Under the pieces are notes generated by a model that saw only the letters and a list, made by a program, of their open reading frames with translations, was not told where the DNA came from and ran no database searches. Position numbers and translations under genes: made by a program. From assembly GCF_033449965.1 (NCBI RefSeq), contig NZ_CP137761.1, positions 1,612,001 to 1,676,000 on the forward strand: 64,000 bases of DNA. Reading direction: 5' to 3'. The DNA comes from Bacillus sp. T3. GTDB lineage: Bacteria > Bacillota > Bacilli > Bacillales > Cytobacillaceae. Positions 36,882-46,617 of this stretch are shown here, piece after piece; positions within the stretch are counted from its first letter, which is position 1; every line of letters starts with the position of its first letter.

Positions 36882-39287
36882 TTGTCTTATCTGCATTTGG
36901 CGATTTTTGCGCCGTTGTTATTAGCAATTGTTATTCCGTTTTTCTATAAAAAAATTAGCTCAGTTCATACAGGTTGGTTTGTATTACCGCTTCCAATATT
37001 TTTATTTATTTATTTTGTATCATTCTTAGCTGCAACGTCGGATCAGATGGTTGTTACAGAAACATTAAATTGGATTCCTTCTTTAGGGATAAATTTTACT
37101 GTTAAAGTGGACGGCTTAAGTATTTTATTTGCTCTATTAATTTCAGGTATTGGCGCATTAGTTGTTCTTTATTCGATTAATTACTTAGCAAAGGATAAGG
37201 AAAAACTAGATGCCTTTTACGTTTACTTATTGCTCTTTATGAGTGCCATGCTCGGAGTTGTCTTATCAGATAATATGATCGTTATGTATGCTTTTTGGGA
37301 GTTAACAAGCTTTTCTTCCTTTTTATTAATTGGTTTTTGGCACGAACGAGAAAAATCGCGATACGGAGCTCAAAAATCGATGCTTATCACCGTTTTTGGT
37401 GGGCTAGCGATGTTAGGGGGATTCATCCTACTTTATTTAATGACAGGAACCTTTAGTGTTTCTGAAACGATAGCCATCTCAACCGAGATCTTTAACCACC
37501 CATTATTTGTACCAGCATTACTTTGCATCTTGCTTGGTGCATTTACGAAATCTGCACAATTTCCATTTTATATTTGGCTACCCGATGCGATGGAAGCACC
37601 TACCCCTGTTAGTGCGTATTTGCATTCCGCCACGATGGTAAAGGCTGGAATCTATTTAGTAGCAAGATTTACTCCGGTGTTTGGTGAACATAGTCTTTGG
37701 TTCTGGCTTGTTTCAGGTGTAGGGGTGATTACGCTGTTTTGGGGTTCGTTTTTTGCTGTTAAACAAACGGATTTGAAAGGAATCTTAGCCTTTTCAACAG
37801 TTAGTCAGCTAGGGCTGATTATGAGCTTACTTGGAGTCGGGGCAGCTGCACTCCATTATGAAGCATTGGATGATAATATCTTTACCCTGGCTATTACAGC
37901 CGCAATTTTCCATTTAATTAACCATGCAACTTTTAAAGGAAGCTTATTCATGGCTGCAGGGATTATTGATCATGAAACAGGCACAAGGGATATCCGTAAA
38001 TTAGGCGGTCTTATGCATTTCATGCCCATTACATTTACGATCTCAATCATTGGGGCATTCTCAATGGCGGGCCTTCCACCGTTTAATGGTTTTTTAAGTA
38101 AAGAAATGTTTTTTACTGGTATGGTCCATGTAACAGAAATGAATATTTTTAATCTGGAAACTTTCGGGATTTTATTCCCGATCATAGCTTGGGTTGCAAG
38201 TATCTTTACGTTTGTTTATAGCATGGTTTTGGTTTTCAAAACCTTTACTGGGAAATATCAGCCGGAAAAATTAGTCAAGAAACCACATGAAGCGCCAATT
38301 GGCCTGCTGATTTCACCGCTTGTCTTAGTCTTGCTTGTCATTGTTTTTGGACTTTTTCCACGTCTGCTAGAAAATAGTCTAATTTCGCCAGCGATGTCGG
38401 TGATCCTTCCAAGTCTATTAAGCAGTGGAGAAAAATTCGATGTTCATATCTATTTCTGGCATGGTTTTACGGTAGAGCTTTTGATGACGATTGGAGTCAT
38501 TTTATCAGGAACGATCCTTTATATTACTTATCCTAAATGGAAGGGGCTTTACCAAGCTATTCCGAAAAAGCTAGCACTCAATCGATTCTATGATCAATTG
38601 TTAGAATGGTTTCATGCTGGGGCTTATAAGTTAACAAATTCTTACATGAATGGGTCAATCAGATCTTATCTTGTCTATATTTTTTCTTTCTTTATTTTCA
38701 TTTTGACTGCAACACTGATTTGGAAAGATGCCTTTAAGTTGGAGACAGGCAATGTATCCTCGATTGGGTTATTCGAAATCATCTTAGCCATATTCGTAGT
38801 CGTCGGTTCGATTAGCATTCTCTTTGCAAAATCAAGATTGACGTCCATCCTATTACTCGGTGCTGTAGGATATACGGTTTCACTGTTCTATGTTCTCTTT
38901 CGGGCACCAGATCTCGCCTTAACACAGCTTGTAATCGAAACCATTTCTGTTGCGCTCTTTTTGGTCTGTTTTTATCACCTGCCAAAATTTCGCAAGGATG
39001 ACTCTCGAATTAGCTTTAAACTTACGAATGCAGTGATCTCTATTGGTGTAGGGGCTGTCGTAACGGCGATTGCTCTTTCAGCACATAGCAATAAACTGTT
39101 TCCTTCTATTTTCCATTACTATGTGGAAAACACGTATGAGAAGGCTGCTGGAAAAAATATGGTGAATGTCATTTTAGTCGACTTCCGTGGATTTGATACA
39201 CTTTTTGAGATAACGGTCTTAACGATTGCCTCGATAGGCATATATAGCATGATTAAATTAAGGTTGAATAAGAGGGATGAAGGATGA
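36882..39287 (+). CDS. mrpA: Mrp Na+/H+ antiporter subunit A
   Basis: Largest subunit of the multi-gene cation/proton antiporter, homologous to NuoL of complex I. 801 residues, about 20 helices. Proton-channel motifs are SFSSFLLIGFWHEREKSRYG, LGAFTKSAQFPFYIWLPDAM and EAPTPVSAYLHSATMVKAGI; the C-terminal part contains RAPDLALTQLVIE, the MrpA-specific region. The TTG start follows AAGGAGG. The stop overlaps mrpB by 4 bp. The seven-gene order ABCDEFG is complete and intact apart from mrpD. Confidence 0.96.
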   Translation: MSYLHLAIFAPLLLAIVIPFFYKKISSVHTGWFVLPLPIFLFIYFVSFLAATSDQMVVTETLNWIPSLGINFTVKVDGLSILFALLISGIGALVVLYSINYLAKDKEKLDAFYVYLLLFMSAMLGVVLSDNMIVMYAFWELTSFSSFLLIGFWHEREKSRYGAQKSMLITVFGGLAMLGGFILLYLMTGTFSVSETIAISTEIFNHPLFVPALLCILLGAFTKSAQFPFYIWLPDAMEAPTPVSAYLHSATMVKAGIYLVARFTPVFGEHSLWFWLVSGVGVITLFWGSFFAVKQTDLKGILAFSTVSQLGLIMSLLGVGAAALHYEALDDNIFTLAITAAIFHLINHATFKGSLFMAAGIIDHETGTRDIRKLGGLMHFMPITFTISIIGAFSMAGLPPFNGFLSKEMFFTGMVHVTEMNIFNLETFGILFPIIAWVASIFTFVYSMVLVFKTFTGKYQPEKLVKKPHEAPIGLLISPLVLVLLVIVFGLFPRLLENSLISPAMSVILPSLLSSGEKFDVHIYFWHGFTVELLMTIGVILSGTILYITYPKWKGLYQAIPKKLALNRFYDQLLEWFHAGAYKLTNSYMNGSIRSYLVYIFSFFIFILTATLIWKDAFKLETGNVSSIGLFEIILAIFVVVGSISILFAKSRLTSILLLGAVGYTVSLFYVLFRAPDLALTQLVIETISVALFLVCFYHLPKFRKDDSRISFKLTNAVISIGVGAVVTAIALSAHSNKLFPSIFHYYVENTYEKAAGKNMVNVILVDFRGFDTLFEITVLTIASIGIYSMIKLRLNKRDEG

Positions 39288-39709
39288 AGAAAACCAATAA
39301 TGTCATTCTCGAAACGTCCATTAAGGTTCTTTTGTTCTTTATCGTCCTATATTCAGTCTATATTTTCACGGCTGGCCATTATTACCCTGGGGGTGGCTTT
39401 ATTGGTGGGTTAATGACTGCAGGAGCCATTGTTCTGTTAATGATTACGTATGATATTAAGACTGTGGCTAAGATTTTGCCTATTAATTATCGAATGATTT
39501 CAGCGATTGGTCTATTAATTGCAATTGGAACAAGTGCAGGAGCTTTTTTATTTGATGTACCATTTTTAACACATGCCTTCACCCATGTTGACCTGCCTAT
39601 GCTAGGTGATTTATCTCTCCATACGGCTACTCTATTTGATTTAGGAGTCTATTTTGTTGTTGTCGGTGTGACGATGACCATTATTCAAACAATAGGGGAG
39701 GATGAGTAA
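39284..39709 (+). CDS. mrpB: Mrp antiporter subunit B
   Basis: 141 residues, four membrane helices, with the MnhB signature GHYYPGGGFIGGLMTAGAIV. Required for assembly of the Mrp complex. It overlaps mrpA (ATGA type) and abuts mrpC. Confidence 0.95.
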   Translation: MKKTNNVILETSIKVLLFFIVLYSVYIFTAGHYYPGGGFIGGLMTAGAIVLLMITYDIKTVAKILPINYRMISAIGLLIAIGTSAGAFLFDVPFLTHAFTHVDLPMLGDLSLHTATLFDLGVYFVVVGVTMTIIQTIGEDE

Positions 39710-40050
39710 TGGAAATAGTAATGGCATTTGTAATCGGTGTTTTATTTATGACTGCTACTTATTTAATGCTTTCAAAAAGTTTGTTACGGATAATTGTTGG
39801 GACTGGATTATTGAGCCATGGCGCTCATCTGCTCATTTTAACGATGGGGGGATTAAAACGAGGAGCAGCCCCATTGTTAGGGGAAAATGCAAAACAATAC
39901 ACAGATCCATTACCACAAGCTTTAATCTTAACTGCTATTGTGATTAGCTTTGGTGTTACTGCTTTTTTCTTAGTTCTGGCGTATCGATCGTATCAAGAAC
40001 TAGCTACGGATAATGTGGAAGAAATGAGAGGTACAAAGCAAAATGAATAA
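39709..40050 (+). CDS. mrpC: Mrp antiporter subunit C
   Basis: 113 residues, three helices, homologous to NuoK of complex I. The segment GLLSHGAHLLILTMGGLKRG then PLPQALILTAIVISFGVTAF is characteristic. It overlaps mrpD by 8 bp. Confidence 0.95.
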   Translation: MEIVMAFVIGVLFMTATYLMLSKSLLRIIVGTGLLSHGAHLLILTMGGLKRGAAPLLGENAKQYTDPLPQALILTAIVISFGVTAFFLVLAYRSYQELATDNVEEMRGTKQNE

Positions 40051-41534
40051 TTTAATCATTTTCCCCATTTTAATACCTTTATTGATTGGGGTAATATTAA
40101 TTTTTCTTAACAAACGAATAATGGCCCAAAGGATTGTCGCTACTCTTTCATTTATTTTAACGGTATTTGTATCCTTTTCAATCGTCCAAAAAGTTCGAAA
40201 TAGTGGAATTGAGACCCTAAATATAAGCAGCTGGGAAGCGCCTTTTGGAATAACATTAGTATCGGATATGTTTTCCGCTTTACTTGTCCTTACTTCAAGT
40301 ATCATTGCACTGGTCTGTTTAATTTACTCCTTCCATTCAATTGGCAAAGAGCGAGAAAACTACTATTATTATCCCGTATTAAATTTTTTGTTAGTGGGTG
40401 TTAATGGGGCATTTACTACTGGCGATATCTTTAACCTGTTCGTCTTTTTTGAAGTAATGCTTATGTCTTCTTATGTCTTGCTAGTACTCGGTGGAACAGC
40501 AATTCAATTAAGAGAGTCAATAAAGTATTTGCTCGTTAATGTTATTTCATCCGCTTTGTTTGTCATCGCAGTTGCTTTTTTATACTCAGTTGTAGGTACG
40601 TTAAATATGGCTGATATTTCAGCACGAATTAGTGAAGCAAGCACGAATGGAATGCCCGGTATATTAACGGTTATTGCTGTTCTGTTCTTAATTGTATTTG
40701 GCTTAAAAGGGGCTATTTTCCCGTTGTACTTTTGGATGCCAGGAGCGTATTACGCACCTCCTGCCCCTGTTTTAGCTCTTTTCGGAGCTTTATTAACAAA
40801 AGTTGGGGTTTACGCTATAACAAGAACGTTTACGCTGTTTTTTTATCATGATCAAGACTATACTTTTGCTCTCCTTTCAATCTTGGCACTATTGTCTGTG
40901 GTAGTAGGTGTGATAGGAGCCATAGCCTATTGGGATGTTAAGAAAATCATTATTTACAATATTATCGTAGCAATTGGTGTCATCCTTTATGGAATATCGA
41001 CTTTGAATCCAACCTCAATAACTGGATCTGTCTACTATTTAATTCACGATATGATCATTAAAGCAGCTCTTTTCTTCCTTATCGGAATCATCATTGCGAT
41101 AACAGGGACGAGTAATTTGAAAAGCATTACAGGACTACTTAATGCATATCCAGGATTAGGGTGGACATTCTTCATTGCAGCATTAGCGCTTGCTGGGATT
41201 CCCCCATTAAGCGGTTTTGTCGGTAAACTACTGATTGTCCAAGGTGGTTTGGAGGAAAAAAGCTATATTGGTGCAGCCCTCGTCTTAATGTCAAGCTTAC
41301 TTGTTTTATTTTCTGTCATGAAAATATTTATTAACGGTTTTTGGGGAAAGAAACGTGCATACAAAGGTGAGGAAAATGCTCCTGTTCCGGAGGTTATTGA
41401 TCGCTCCTGTCATCTTAGTTGTACTTTCTGGACTAATAGGCTTTGGTTCAGAAGCTATTTTACCGTATATTTCTCAGGCAGCACATACCTTAGTGAATCC
41501 AAACAGTTATATTGATGCTGTCTTAAAGGAGTGA
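40043..41534 (+). CDS. mrpD: Mrp antiporter subunit D, C-terminus frameshifted near 41396
   Basis: NuoM/NuoN-like proton-translocating subunit, about 14 helices, with TGDIFNLFVFFEVMLMSSYV and FGLKGAIFPLYFWMPGAYYA containing the essential Glu and Lys. As read the last 40 residues become polar and Cys-rich (SCHLSCTFWTNRLWF). Removing one T from TTCCGG (41395-41400) gives NAPVRRLLIAPVILVVLSGL and ends SYIDAVLKE at 41534, just before the mrpE ribosome site. Restored length is about 496 residues, normal for MrpD. Confidence 0.93.
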
Positions 41535-41541
41535 AAACCAA

Positions 41542-42018
41542 ATGTCATTTCAAATTTTATTAAATGTGGTTCTAGCATTTTTATGGATGTTTATTAAGGT
41601 CGCCTATGATCCCGTCAGCTTTATGAAAGGCTATTTATTTGGACTCCTTGTCATATTTGTTCTAAGACGTTTTTTCAATAGCCGTTTTTATTTATTTAGG
41701 GTATGGTCTTTTATTAAGCTTACTTTTATTTTCCTTAAAGAGCTTGTTTTATCGAATATCGCGATTACGAAAATCGTGATGAAACCAAAAGTACATTTAC
41801 GGCCTGGAATTTTTGCCTTACAAACAGATTTAACGAAAGACTGGGAGATAACGCTATTATCGAGTTTGATTACACTAACTCCAGGAACGTTAGTCATTGA
41901 TGTTTCGGATGACAATAAAACGCTATTCGTCCATGCCATGGATATGGGGGAAGTAGAGGATGAAATCAACAGTATAAAAAATTCGTTTGAACAAGCGATA
42001 TTGGAGGTGAGCCGGTGA
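41542..42018 (+). CDS. mrpE: Mrp antiporter subunit E
   Basis: 158 residues, two N-terminal helices and a cytosolic domain, with LSSLITLTPGTLVIDVSDDN, the MnhE signature. Ribosome site AAAGGAG overlaps the mrpD stop. The stop overlaps mrpF (TGATG). Confidence 0.94.
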   Translation: MSFQILLNVVLAFLWMFIKVAYDPVSFMKGYLFGLLVIFVLRRFFNSRFYLFRVWSFIKLTFIFLKELVLSNIAITKIVMKPKVHLRPGIFALQTDLTKDWEITLLSSLITLTPGTLVIDVSDDNKTLFVHAMDMGEVEDEINSIKNSFEQAILEVSR

Positions 42019-42302
42019 TGCTTGAAATCGTGATTCGCTTCTCTTTAATATTTTGTTCACTTGCCATGCTACTCCTTATTTATCGAGTCATCATAGGCCC
42101 GTCTATGCCTGACAGAGTTATTGCATTAGATGCAATAGGGATTAATCTTGTAGCGCTGACAGCATTAACTTCGATTATTTTGAAGACATCGGCATTTCTT
42201 GAGATCATCCTTCTAATTGGTATTCTTGCTTTTATTGGCACAGTTGCCTTTGCCAAATATTTGGAGAAGGGAGTGATTATTGAACGTGAGCGGAATCATT
42301 AA
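42018..42302 (+). CDS. mrpF: Mrp antiporter subunit F
   Basis: 94 residues, three helices, with the MnhF motif RVIIGPSMPDRVIALDAIGI. ATG 42018 is at better spacing from GGAGGTGA than the GTG at 42015. Overlaps mrpG by 23 bp. Confidence 0.94.
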   Translation: MLEIVIRFSLIFCSLAMLLLIYRVIIGPSMPDRVIALDAIGINLVALTALTSIILKTSAFLEIILLIGILAFIGTVAFAKYLEKGVIIERERNH

Positions 42303-42636
42303 TTTTCTTATCGGATTTTTTATTTTAGCTGGTTCAGTCTTATGCCTAATCGCTGCTTTTGGTGTAATCAGGCTTCCTGACGTGTACACAAGAAATCATG
42401 CCGCCTCTAAAGCGGCAACATTAGGAGTAATGTTTGTTTTGTTCGGAACCTTTTTATATTTTTTTTCATTAGAGGGTTATTTTAATTCGAGACTTATTTT
42501 AGGAATTATCTTTCTTTTTATGACATCGCCTATTTCAGGTCACCTAATCAATCGAGCCGCATACAACTCTGGTGTAAAGCTGTGGGAAAAAAGTGTTAGG
42601 GATGACTTAGCGGAGTATAACAAAAGTAAAGAATGA
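42280..42636 (+). CDS. mrpG: Mrp antiporter subunit G
   Basis: 118 residues, three helices, with FGVIRLPDVYTRNHAASKAA, the PhaG/MnhG signature. The TTG start uses an AAGGGAG site inside mrpF. Last gene of the operon; a clean terminator follows. Confidence 0.94.
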   Translation: MNVSGIINFLIGFFILAGSVLCLIAAFGVIRLPDVYTRNHAASKAATLGVMFVLFGTFLYFFSLEGYFNSRLILGIIFLFMTSPISGHLINRAAYNSGVKLWEKSVRDDLAEYNKSKE

Positions 42637-42652
42637 CGATCAAAAGAATAAG

Positions 42653-42682
42653 AAACTGCCGAGCTTTCTCGGCAGTTTTTTT
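42653..42682 (+). terminator. Terminator of the mrp operon
   Basis: AACTGCCGAG / CTCGGCAGTT stem with a four-base loop and seven Ts. Confidence 0.9.
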
Positions 42683-42704
42683 GATAAGTCGAGATAGTAT
42701 AAAA

Positions 42705-42868
42705 TTTTGATGGGTGTCTAGCTCCAGCGCCTAGCGCCTAGTGGACTTCACCCTCCCTCCCTACGATAAGTCAACATCGATTCGCTACTTACGTGCTCAT
42801 CGTGTTTCCTTTATCTCAGGCGGTAGGGATCCAGTCCATACGTCGCTGAGCAAGGCGCTTGCGCTTTT
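42705..42868. repeat. Family B dispersed repeat, diverged copy
   Basis: Enters with TTTTGATGGGTG as at 1160 and exits through GAGCAAGGCGCTTGCGCTTTTC, like the end of the 1158-1330 copy. The middle part (CTCCAGCGCCTAGCGCCTAG) is related but diverged. No ribosome-bound ORF. Confidence 0.5.
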
Positions 42869-42872
42869 CTTA

Positions 42873-43007
42873 TTACCTTTTTGTATTCGCTTTTTTCGCA
42901 GCATTTTCGAGTTTACTTTTTGGTTCCTCTGAAAACTCTGCGTCTTGACCATAGCCCTGTGGATTCACGCCTGGGGCTTTCGTACCACGGTTTTTATGTC
43001 TTCCCAT
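42873..43007 (-). CDS. sspL: Small acid-soluble spore protein SspL
   Basis: 44-residue basic, Gly/Asn-rich protein (MGRHKNRGTKAPGVNPQGYG to KSKLENAAKKANTKR). The GVNPQGYG core and KSKLE..AKKANTKR ending match the minor small acid-soluble protein SspL made in the forespore. It is too short for most ORF filters. Ribosome site GAGGTGAAGG. I did not find a confident sigma-G promoter. Confidence 0.8.
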   Translation of the reverse strand: MGRHKNRGTKAPGVNPQGYGQDAEFSEEPKSKLENAAKKANTKR

Positions 43008-43121
43008 TAAACCTTCACCTCGCTAACCACTAAAAATGGTAACAATCAACTACGTTAATACTGTTCCCAGTTGGAATATTTCCACTCATGATACTTCACA
43101 ATAATAGTGAGGTGATGGACA

Positions 43122-43608
43122 ATGAACAAAGGTGTGATTATTGCGCTTTTAAGCATGGGATTGGCACAAGCAATGAAAATTCCCCTTCATTATCGTAAAT
43201 CAGGCGAATGGAAGCCTAAATTGTTTTTTCAAACAGGCGGAATGCCAAGTTCTCATTCTGCTGGCGTAACATCCTTAACGACTTATATTGCACTCAAAAG
43301 AGGGTTTCCTACCATTGATTTTGCGCTTTCACTGGTCTATGGCTTGATTGTTATGTATGATGCCCAAGGCGTTCCGGAGACAGGCAGGACAATTAACTTT
43401 AAAGGTAAATGATCTTCATGAATTAGTGGAAAAAATAAAGAAAGATGAGTCGGTCGAGTTTGAAGAAAAGCCACCAAAGAAATTAAAGGAAGTTCTTGGT
43501 CACGAACCAGAAGAGGTTATTGGTGGTGCAATATTCGGAATTGTTATAGGGAGCCTAGGTTATGTCCTCGGAAAAAACGATAGAAAAATGTCGAAATTTA
43601 AGATATGA
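43122..43608 (+). CDS. yuiD: Divergent PAP2-family membrane protein YuiD, frame interrupted near 43373
   Basis: DUF212 protein related to acid phosphatases/vanadium haloperoxidases. It has FQTGGMPSSHSAGVTSLTTY and the downstream DAQGVRRQAGQ motif, with about three helices. Removing one T of TTCCGG (43372-43377) restores DAQGVRRQAGQLTLKVNDLH and gives about 161 residues, as in B. subtilis YuiD. Function is unknown, possibly lipid phosphate handling. Ribosome site GAGGTGA. Confidence 0.88.
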
Positions 43609-43647
43609 TTAAAGAGATGTTTAGTCGGAGGAGAGGTTGGTTAGTCG

Positions 43648-43917
43648 GTGGTGACAGTAGAGGATTACATAAGTGAGTTGGAAGGTAAGGGCTTTCAATT
43701 CCAAGAAGATGCGGTAGGGTTTATTTATTTTGGCAAACACTATACAAATGCTTCAGATGAACTAATCATTGCAGCGATTGAATTAACGCTGAAGGCACAA
43801 TTGCAATTTGAGGGAAGCTTCTACATCTCGTTGTTAGAAACTTTGACGGCTAACGGAATAAAGACACGAAAAGAAGCGGAACAGTTTGTTAAAGAGAAGG
43901 AATTAATTATTATATAA
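43648..43917 (+). CDS. Small conserved protein (possibly DUF6123-like)
   Basis: 89 residues, soluble, alpha-helical: DYISELEGKGFQFQEDAVGF then YFGKHYTNASDELIIAAIEL. I think it belongs to a Bacillus-only uncharacterised family (perhaps DUF6123) but cannot confirm that. The GTG start has a GGAGGAGAGG somewhat far upstream (about 13 bases). No motif suggests chemistry. Confidence 0.6.
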   Translation: MVTVEDYISELEGKGFQFQEDAVGFIYFGKHYTNASDELIIAAIELTLKAQLQFEGSFYISLLETLTANGIKTRKEAEQFVKEKELIII

Positions 43918-43920
43918 ATC

Positions 43921-43950
43921 AAAAGGCTGACTCTAATGGGTCAGCCTTTT
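43921..43950. terminator. Bidirectional terminator
   Basis: AAAAGGCTGAC / GTCAGCCTTTT stem serving both the 89-residue gene and the convergent EamA gene. Confidence 0.85.
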
Positions 43951-43951
43951 A

Positions 43952-44868
43952 TTATGCTACATTTTTATTTTTATTCAAAGCAAAAAGCTTATTTACGGGT
44001 AATTCAGCAAAAATCATTCCCATAAAGATAAGGGCACAGCCAAAGATTGCACTGCCTGTTAATCGTTCCCCACCCCAATAATACGCTGTAATAGCGGCAA
44101 AGACCGGCTCAAGTGCAAAAATTAACGCTACCCTTGTTGCGGTGGTATATTTTTGGAAAGCGGTTTGGGCAAAGAAAGCGAGTGCTGTTGCGAAAATAGC
44201 CGTTACTAAAAGGGCATTAACTACATTTTTTTTAAATAGGATTTCTGGTTGAAAGGCTTGTTGCCAATTTTCTAAGAAAAATGCAGAAAGTATCGACAAC
44301 ACGGCAACAGTTGCTATTTGCACAACCGTTAGCAATAACGTAGGATGGGACGAACTATATTTTCCCGTTACGATGATTTGCAGAGCAAAGCTAATTGCAC
44401 AAAGGAAAACAAGAAAATCACCAAAATTTAAACTTGTTGAATTCGCCATCGTTAATAAATATAAGCCTATTGTTGCGAGGATCACGCCAGCCACTGCATT
44501 TATTCCAGGTCGCTGTTTAAGGATGAAAATCGAAAAAAGTGGAACCAAAACAACGTTTAAACCTGTAATAAATCCAGCATTTGAAGAGGTCGTATACAAC
44601 AGTCCCATTGTTTGGGTTGCATAGCCAAGAAAAAGCCAAATCCCCATAATCACTCCTGGAAACCAATAATTTTCGATTAAAGTAAAGTAGCTGCTCTTTT
44701 TTGAAAAAAAGAGCCATCCACCTAGAATCAACGCCGCTATGAGAAATCGAACTCCATTAAAGGACAAGGGGGAAGGAAGGAGATGGCATTCTGCACTAAT
44801 ACAAACGTTGCGCCCCAAACGAGTGCTATTGCGATTAAACTTATGTCTGCATATAAAGATTTTTTCAT
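43952..44868 (-). CDS. EamA/DMT-family membrane transporter, frame interrupted near 44770
   Basis: Ten-helix drug/metabolite-type permease with two EamA repeats (about 1-140 and 150-290). The real start is MKKSLYADISLIAIALVWGA at 44868 behind AAGGTGG. That N-terminus (first helix to AISFLP) joins the long ORF if the five-C run (G run 44768-44772) is one longer, giving ISFLPPLSFNGVRFLIAAL. About 305 residues. Substrate cannot be told from sequence. Confidence 0.85.
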
Positions 44869-44886
44869 GTTACCACCTTGATCTAA

Positions 44887-45282
44887 TTATGACGTTTCGT
44901 TCAGCCTGATTGCTGCCCGGGCTAGTTCATCTGCTTGCCGGCTTTCCCGTGAAGGAATCCATTTCATAAAAAACAAGTTAAACTGTTTCGTGAGCGTTAA
45001 GGCCTGTTCAAGTAAAGGTGCATATTGTTTGTTTTTTACAAATTCTTTTTCAACACCTCGATTAACAAGCTCTGAATCGGTTCGGAAGGAAACCACATCG
45101 TAACCTTTCGCAATGCATATTTCAAGTGCTTTTATAAAAGCATAATATTCTGCTTCATGATTACTCATATTTCCAAGTGGAATGGAATATTTTTCAACAA
45201 TGCCATTCCCTTTAATAAAAATACCTGCACCACTAGGTCCAGGATTGCCTGCACTGGCCCCATCAATATAAATTTCAAACAA
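44887..45282 (-). CDS. ypdQ: RNase HI-fold protein (YpdQ-like)
   Basis: 131-residue RNase H-like protein. The catalytic acid residues are all there: EIYIDGASAGNPG, NHEAEYYAF, FRTDSELV and RQADELAR. B. subtilis YpdQ has the same length and ending (AAIRLNE), but RNase H activity has not been assured there. TTG start behind GGAGG. It lies divergent from another RNase H-fold gene (ypeP), with about 120 bp of shared promoter region. Confidence 0.85.
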   Translation of the reverse strand: MFEIYIDGASAGNPGPSGAGIFIKGNGIVEKYSIPLGNMSNHEAEYYAFIKALEICIAKGYDVVSFRTDSELVNRGVEKEFVKNKQYAPLLEQALTLTKQFNLFFMKWIPSRESRQADELARAAIRLNETS

Positions 45283-45405
45283 TGTAATTTTCCTCCAATT
45301 CAGAGTAAACTAAAGGTAAGTGTAACATAAAACAGACTGCTACATGTATAGTTTGAATCTAGATTATGATTGTACAAAAGTATTTAATAGGGGGCGTTGC
45401 ATAAA

Positions 45406-46062
45406 ATGAAATATAAAATCGAATGGAAGTATAAAGGGAAAGGAATACCGCCGGTCCTTTTTAGTTCAGAGCTTCAAGCTGGAGAAGTTGCCCTAAAGCT
45501 TGGAGAAGAATTGGAGAAATCGGGGAAAGCCGTTGATTTAACCTTTTATGATGAAATGGGAACAGACTGGAATCTTAAACAATTACGAAAACTGTTAGCG
45601 GAAGCTGAAGAGGAAGCGAATGATATTTTAGTTTATTTTGATGGGGGCTTTCATAAAGAAACGAACCGCGCAGGCTTAGGTGTGGTCATATACTTCAACC
45701 AAGGAAAAAAGAAATATCGTATTCGTGTGAATGAACTATTTGATCAAATGGATACAAATAATGAAGCGGAGTATGCAGCCTTTTACTTTGCGTTGAACGT
45801 TCTCGAGGAGATGGGTGTTTATCGGCTTCCGTGTGAGTTTAAAGGGGATTCCCAGGTTGTATTAAAGCAGCTTGAAGGAGAGTGGCCGTGCTATGAGGAG
45901 GAATTAAACCGCTGGCTGGATCGAATTGAGCAAAAGATGGAAAAATTAGCAATCAAGCCGACTTACACGCAGATTCCACGAAATGAAAATAAGGAAGCGG
46001 ACAAACTTGCTACTCAGGCTCTAGAAGGAAAAATGGTCCAAAGTAAAATGCAAATCATTTAA
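45406..46062 (+). CDS. ypeP: RNase H-fold protein with N-terminal extension (YpeP-like)
   Basis: About 218 residues: an N-terminal alpha/beta domain of its own (about 1-65) then an RNase H fold with acids in LVYFDGGFHKETNRAGLG, NNEAEYAAF, FKGDSQVV and ENKEADKLA. The reverse-transcriptase-like RNase H class (RVT_3) includes ribosome-hibernation- and RNA-metabolism-associated members; its role here is unknown. ATG 45406 (MKYKIEW) follows AGGGGGCG. ypeQ lies 24 bp downstream, the B. subtilis order. Confidence 0.85.
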   Translation: MKYKIEWKYKGKGIPPVLFSSELQAGEVALKLGEELEKSGKAVDLTFYDEMGTDWNLKQLRKLLAEAEEEANDILVYFDGGFHKETNRAGLGVVIYFNQGKKKYRIRVNELFDQMDTNNEAEYAAFYFALNVLEEMGVYRLPCEFKGDSQVVLKQLEGEWPCYEEELNRWLDRIEQKMEKLAIKPTYTQIPRNENKEADKLATQALEGKMVQSKMQII

Positions 46063-46086
46063 AAATCTCAGAAAGGAGTGGGCTTT

Positions 46087-46263
46087 TTGCCACGAAAACA
46101 ACTGTTCAGAGAGGTTGAACAGCTGATGAAACACTACTGTAATGGCTGTTTTCTTTATCAGCACATAAAAAATGAACAGGGGAGAAGGGCGGCACACCGT
46201 TTTTGTATCACACAATGCAGTGTTGGCGAAAAATTAAAAAGCTACGGGAATAAACTGTCCTAG
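46087..46263 (+). CDS. ypeQ: YpeQ zinc-finger protein (DUF2602)
   Basis: 58 residues with HYCNGCFLYQHIKNEQGRRA then AHRFCITQCSVGEKLK. The two cysteine pairs (CxxC and CxxxC) with nearby His fit the zinc-binding YpeQ family of unknown function. TTG 46087 is placed nine bases after AAAGGAG; the GTG at 46078 overlaps that site. Probably co-transcribed with ypeP. Confidence 0.82.
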   Translation: MPRKQLFREVEQLMKHYCNGCFLYQHIKNEQGRRAAHRFCITQCSVGEKLKSYGNKLS

Positions 46264-46364
46264 GGCAATAAAGTTGGTGTTCCTTTTTGGGGAAAGAATG
46301 GAAATTAAGCCAGTCTACGATCACTGCGAGTTCGGAAACATATGTTGCGAGCCCAATTAACACA

Positions 46365-46392
46365 ACAAAAAAGGCTGGCAAAGAGCCAGCCT
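46365..46392 (-). terminator. Terminator of the cold-shock gene
   Basis: AGGCTGGC / GCCAGCCT stem; on the minus strand it is followed by six Ts. Confidence 0.75.
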
Positions 46393-46416
46393 GATTACAT
46401 ATATTTGGGATTGATA

Positions 46417-46617
46417 TTAAAGTTTTACAACATTTGCCGCTTGTGGTCCACGATTGCCTTCAACGATTTCGAAAGAAACCTCTTGACCTTCTTCTAAAGC
46501 TTTGTAGCCTTCACCTTGAATAGCTGAATAGTGAACAAATACATCGTCACCATTTTCAACTTCGATAAAACCATAGCCTTTTTCATTGTTGAACCATTTT
46601 ACTTTACCGTTTTGCAT
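46417..46617 (-). CDS. cspD: Cold-shock protein (CspD/CspB family)
   Basis: 66-residue single cold-shock domain, binding single-stranded RNA/DNA as a chaperone. RNP1 KGYGFIEV and RNP2 VFVHYSAI are intact, with start MQNGKVKWFN at 46617 behind TTAGGAGG. Upstream lies a 5' region with a hairpin (ACACGATAGTGT) and a 300-bp gap before the next gene in which I see no other gene; Csp transcripts often have long leaders. Confidence 0.95.
   Translation of the reverse strand: MQNGKVKWFNNEKGYGFIEVENGDDVFVHYSAIQGEGYKALEEGQEVSFEIVEGNRGPQAANVVKL

Noticed and set aside
46298..46360. 20-codon ORF MEIKPVYDHCEFGNICCEPN
   Set aside because: Ribosome-like GGGGAAAG is too close to the ATG and nothing else supports it, although three cysteines made it worth a look.
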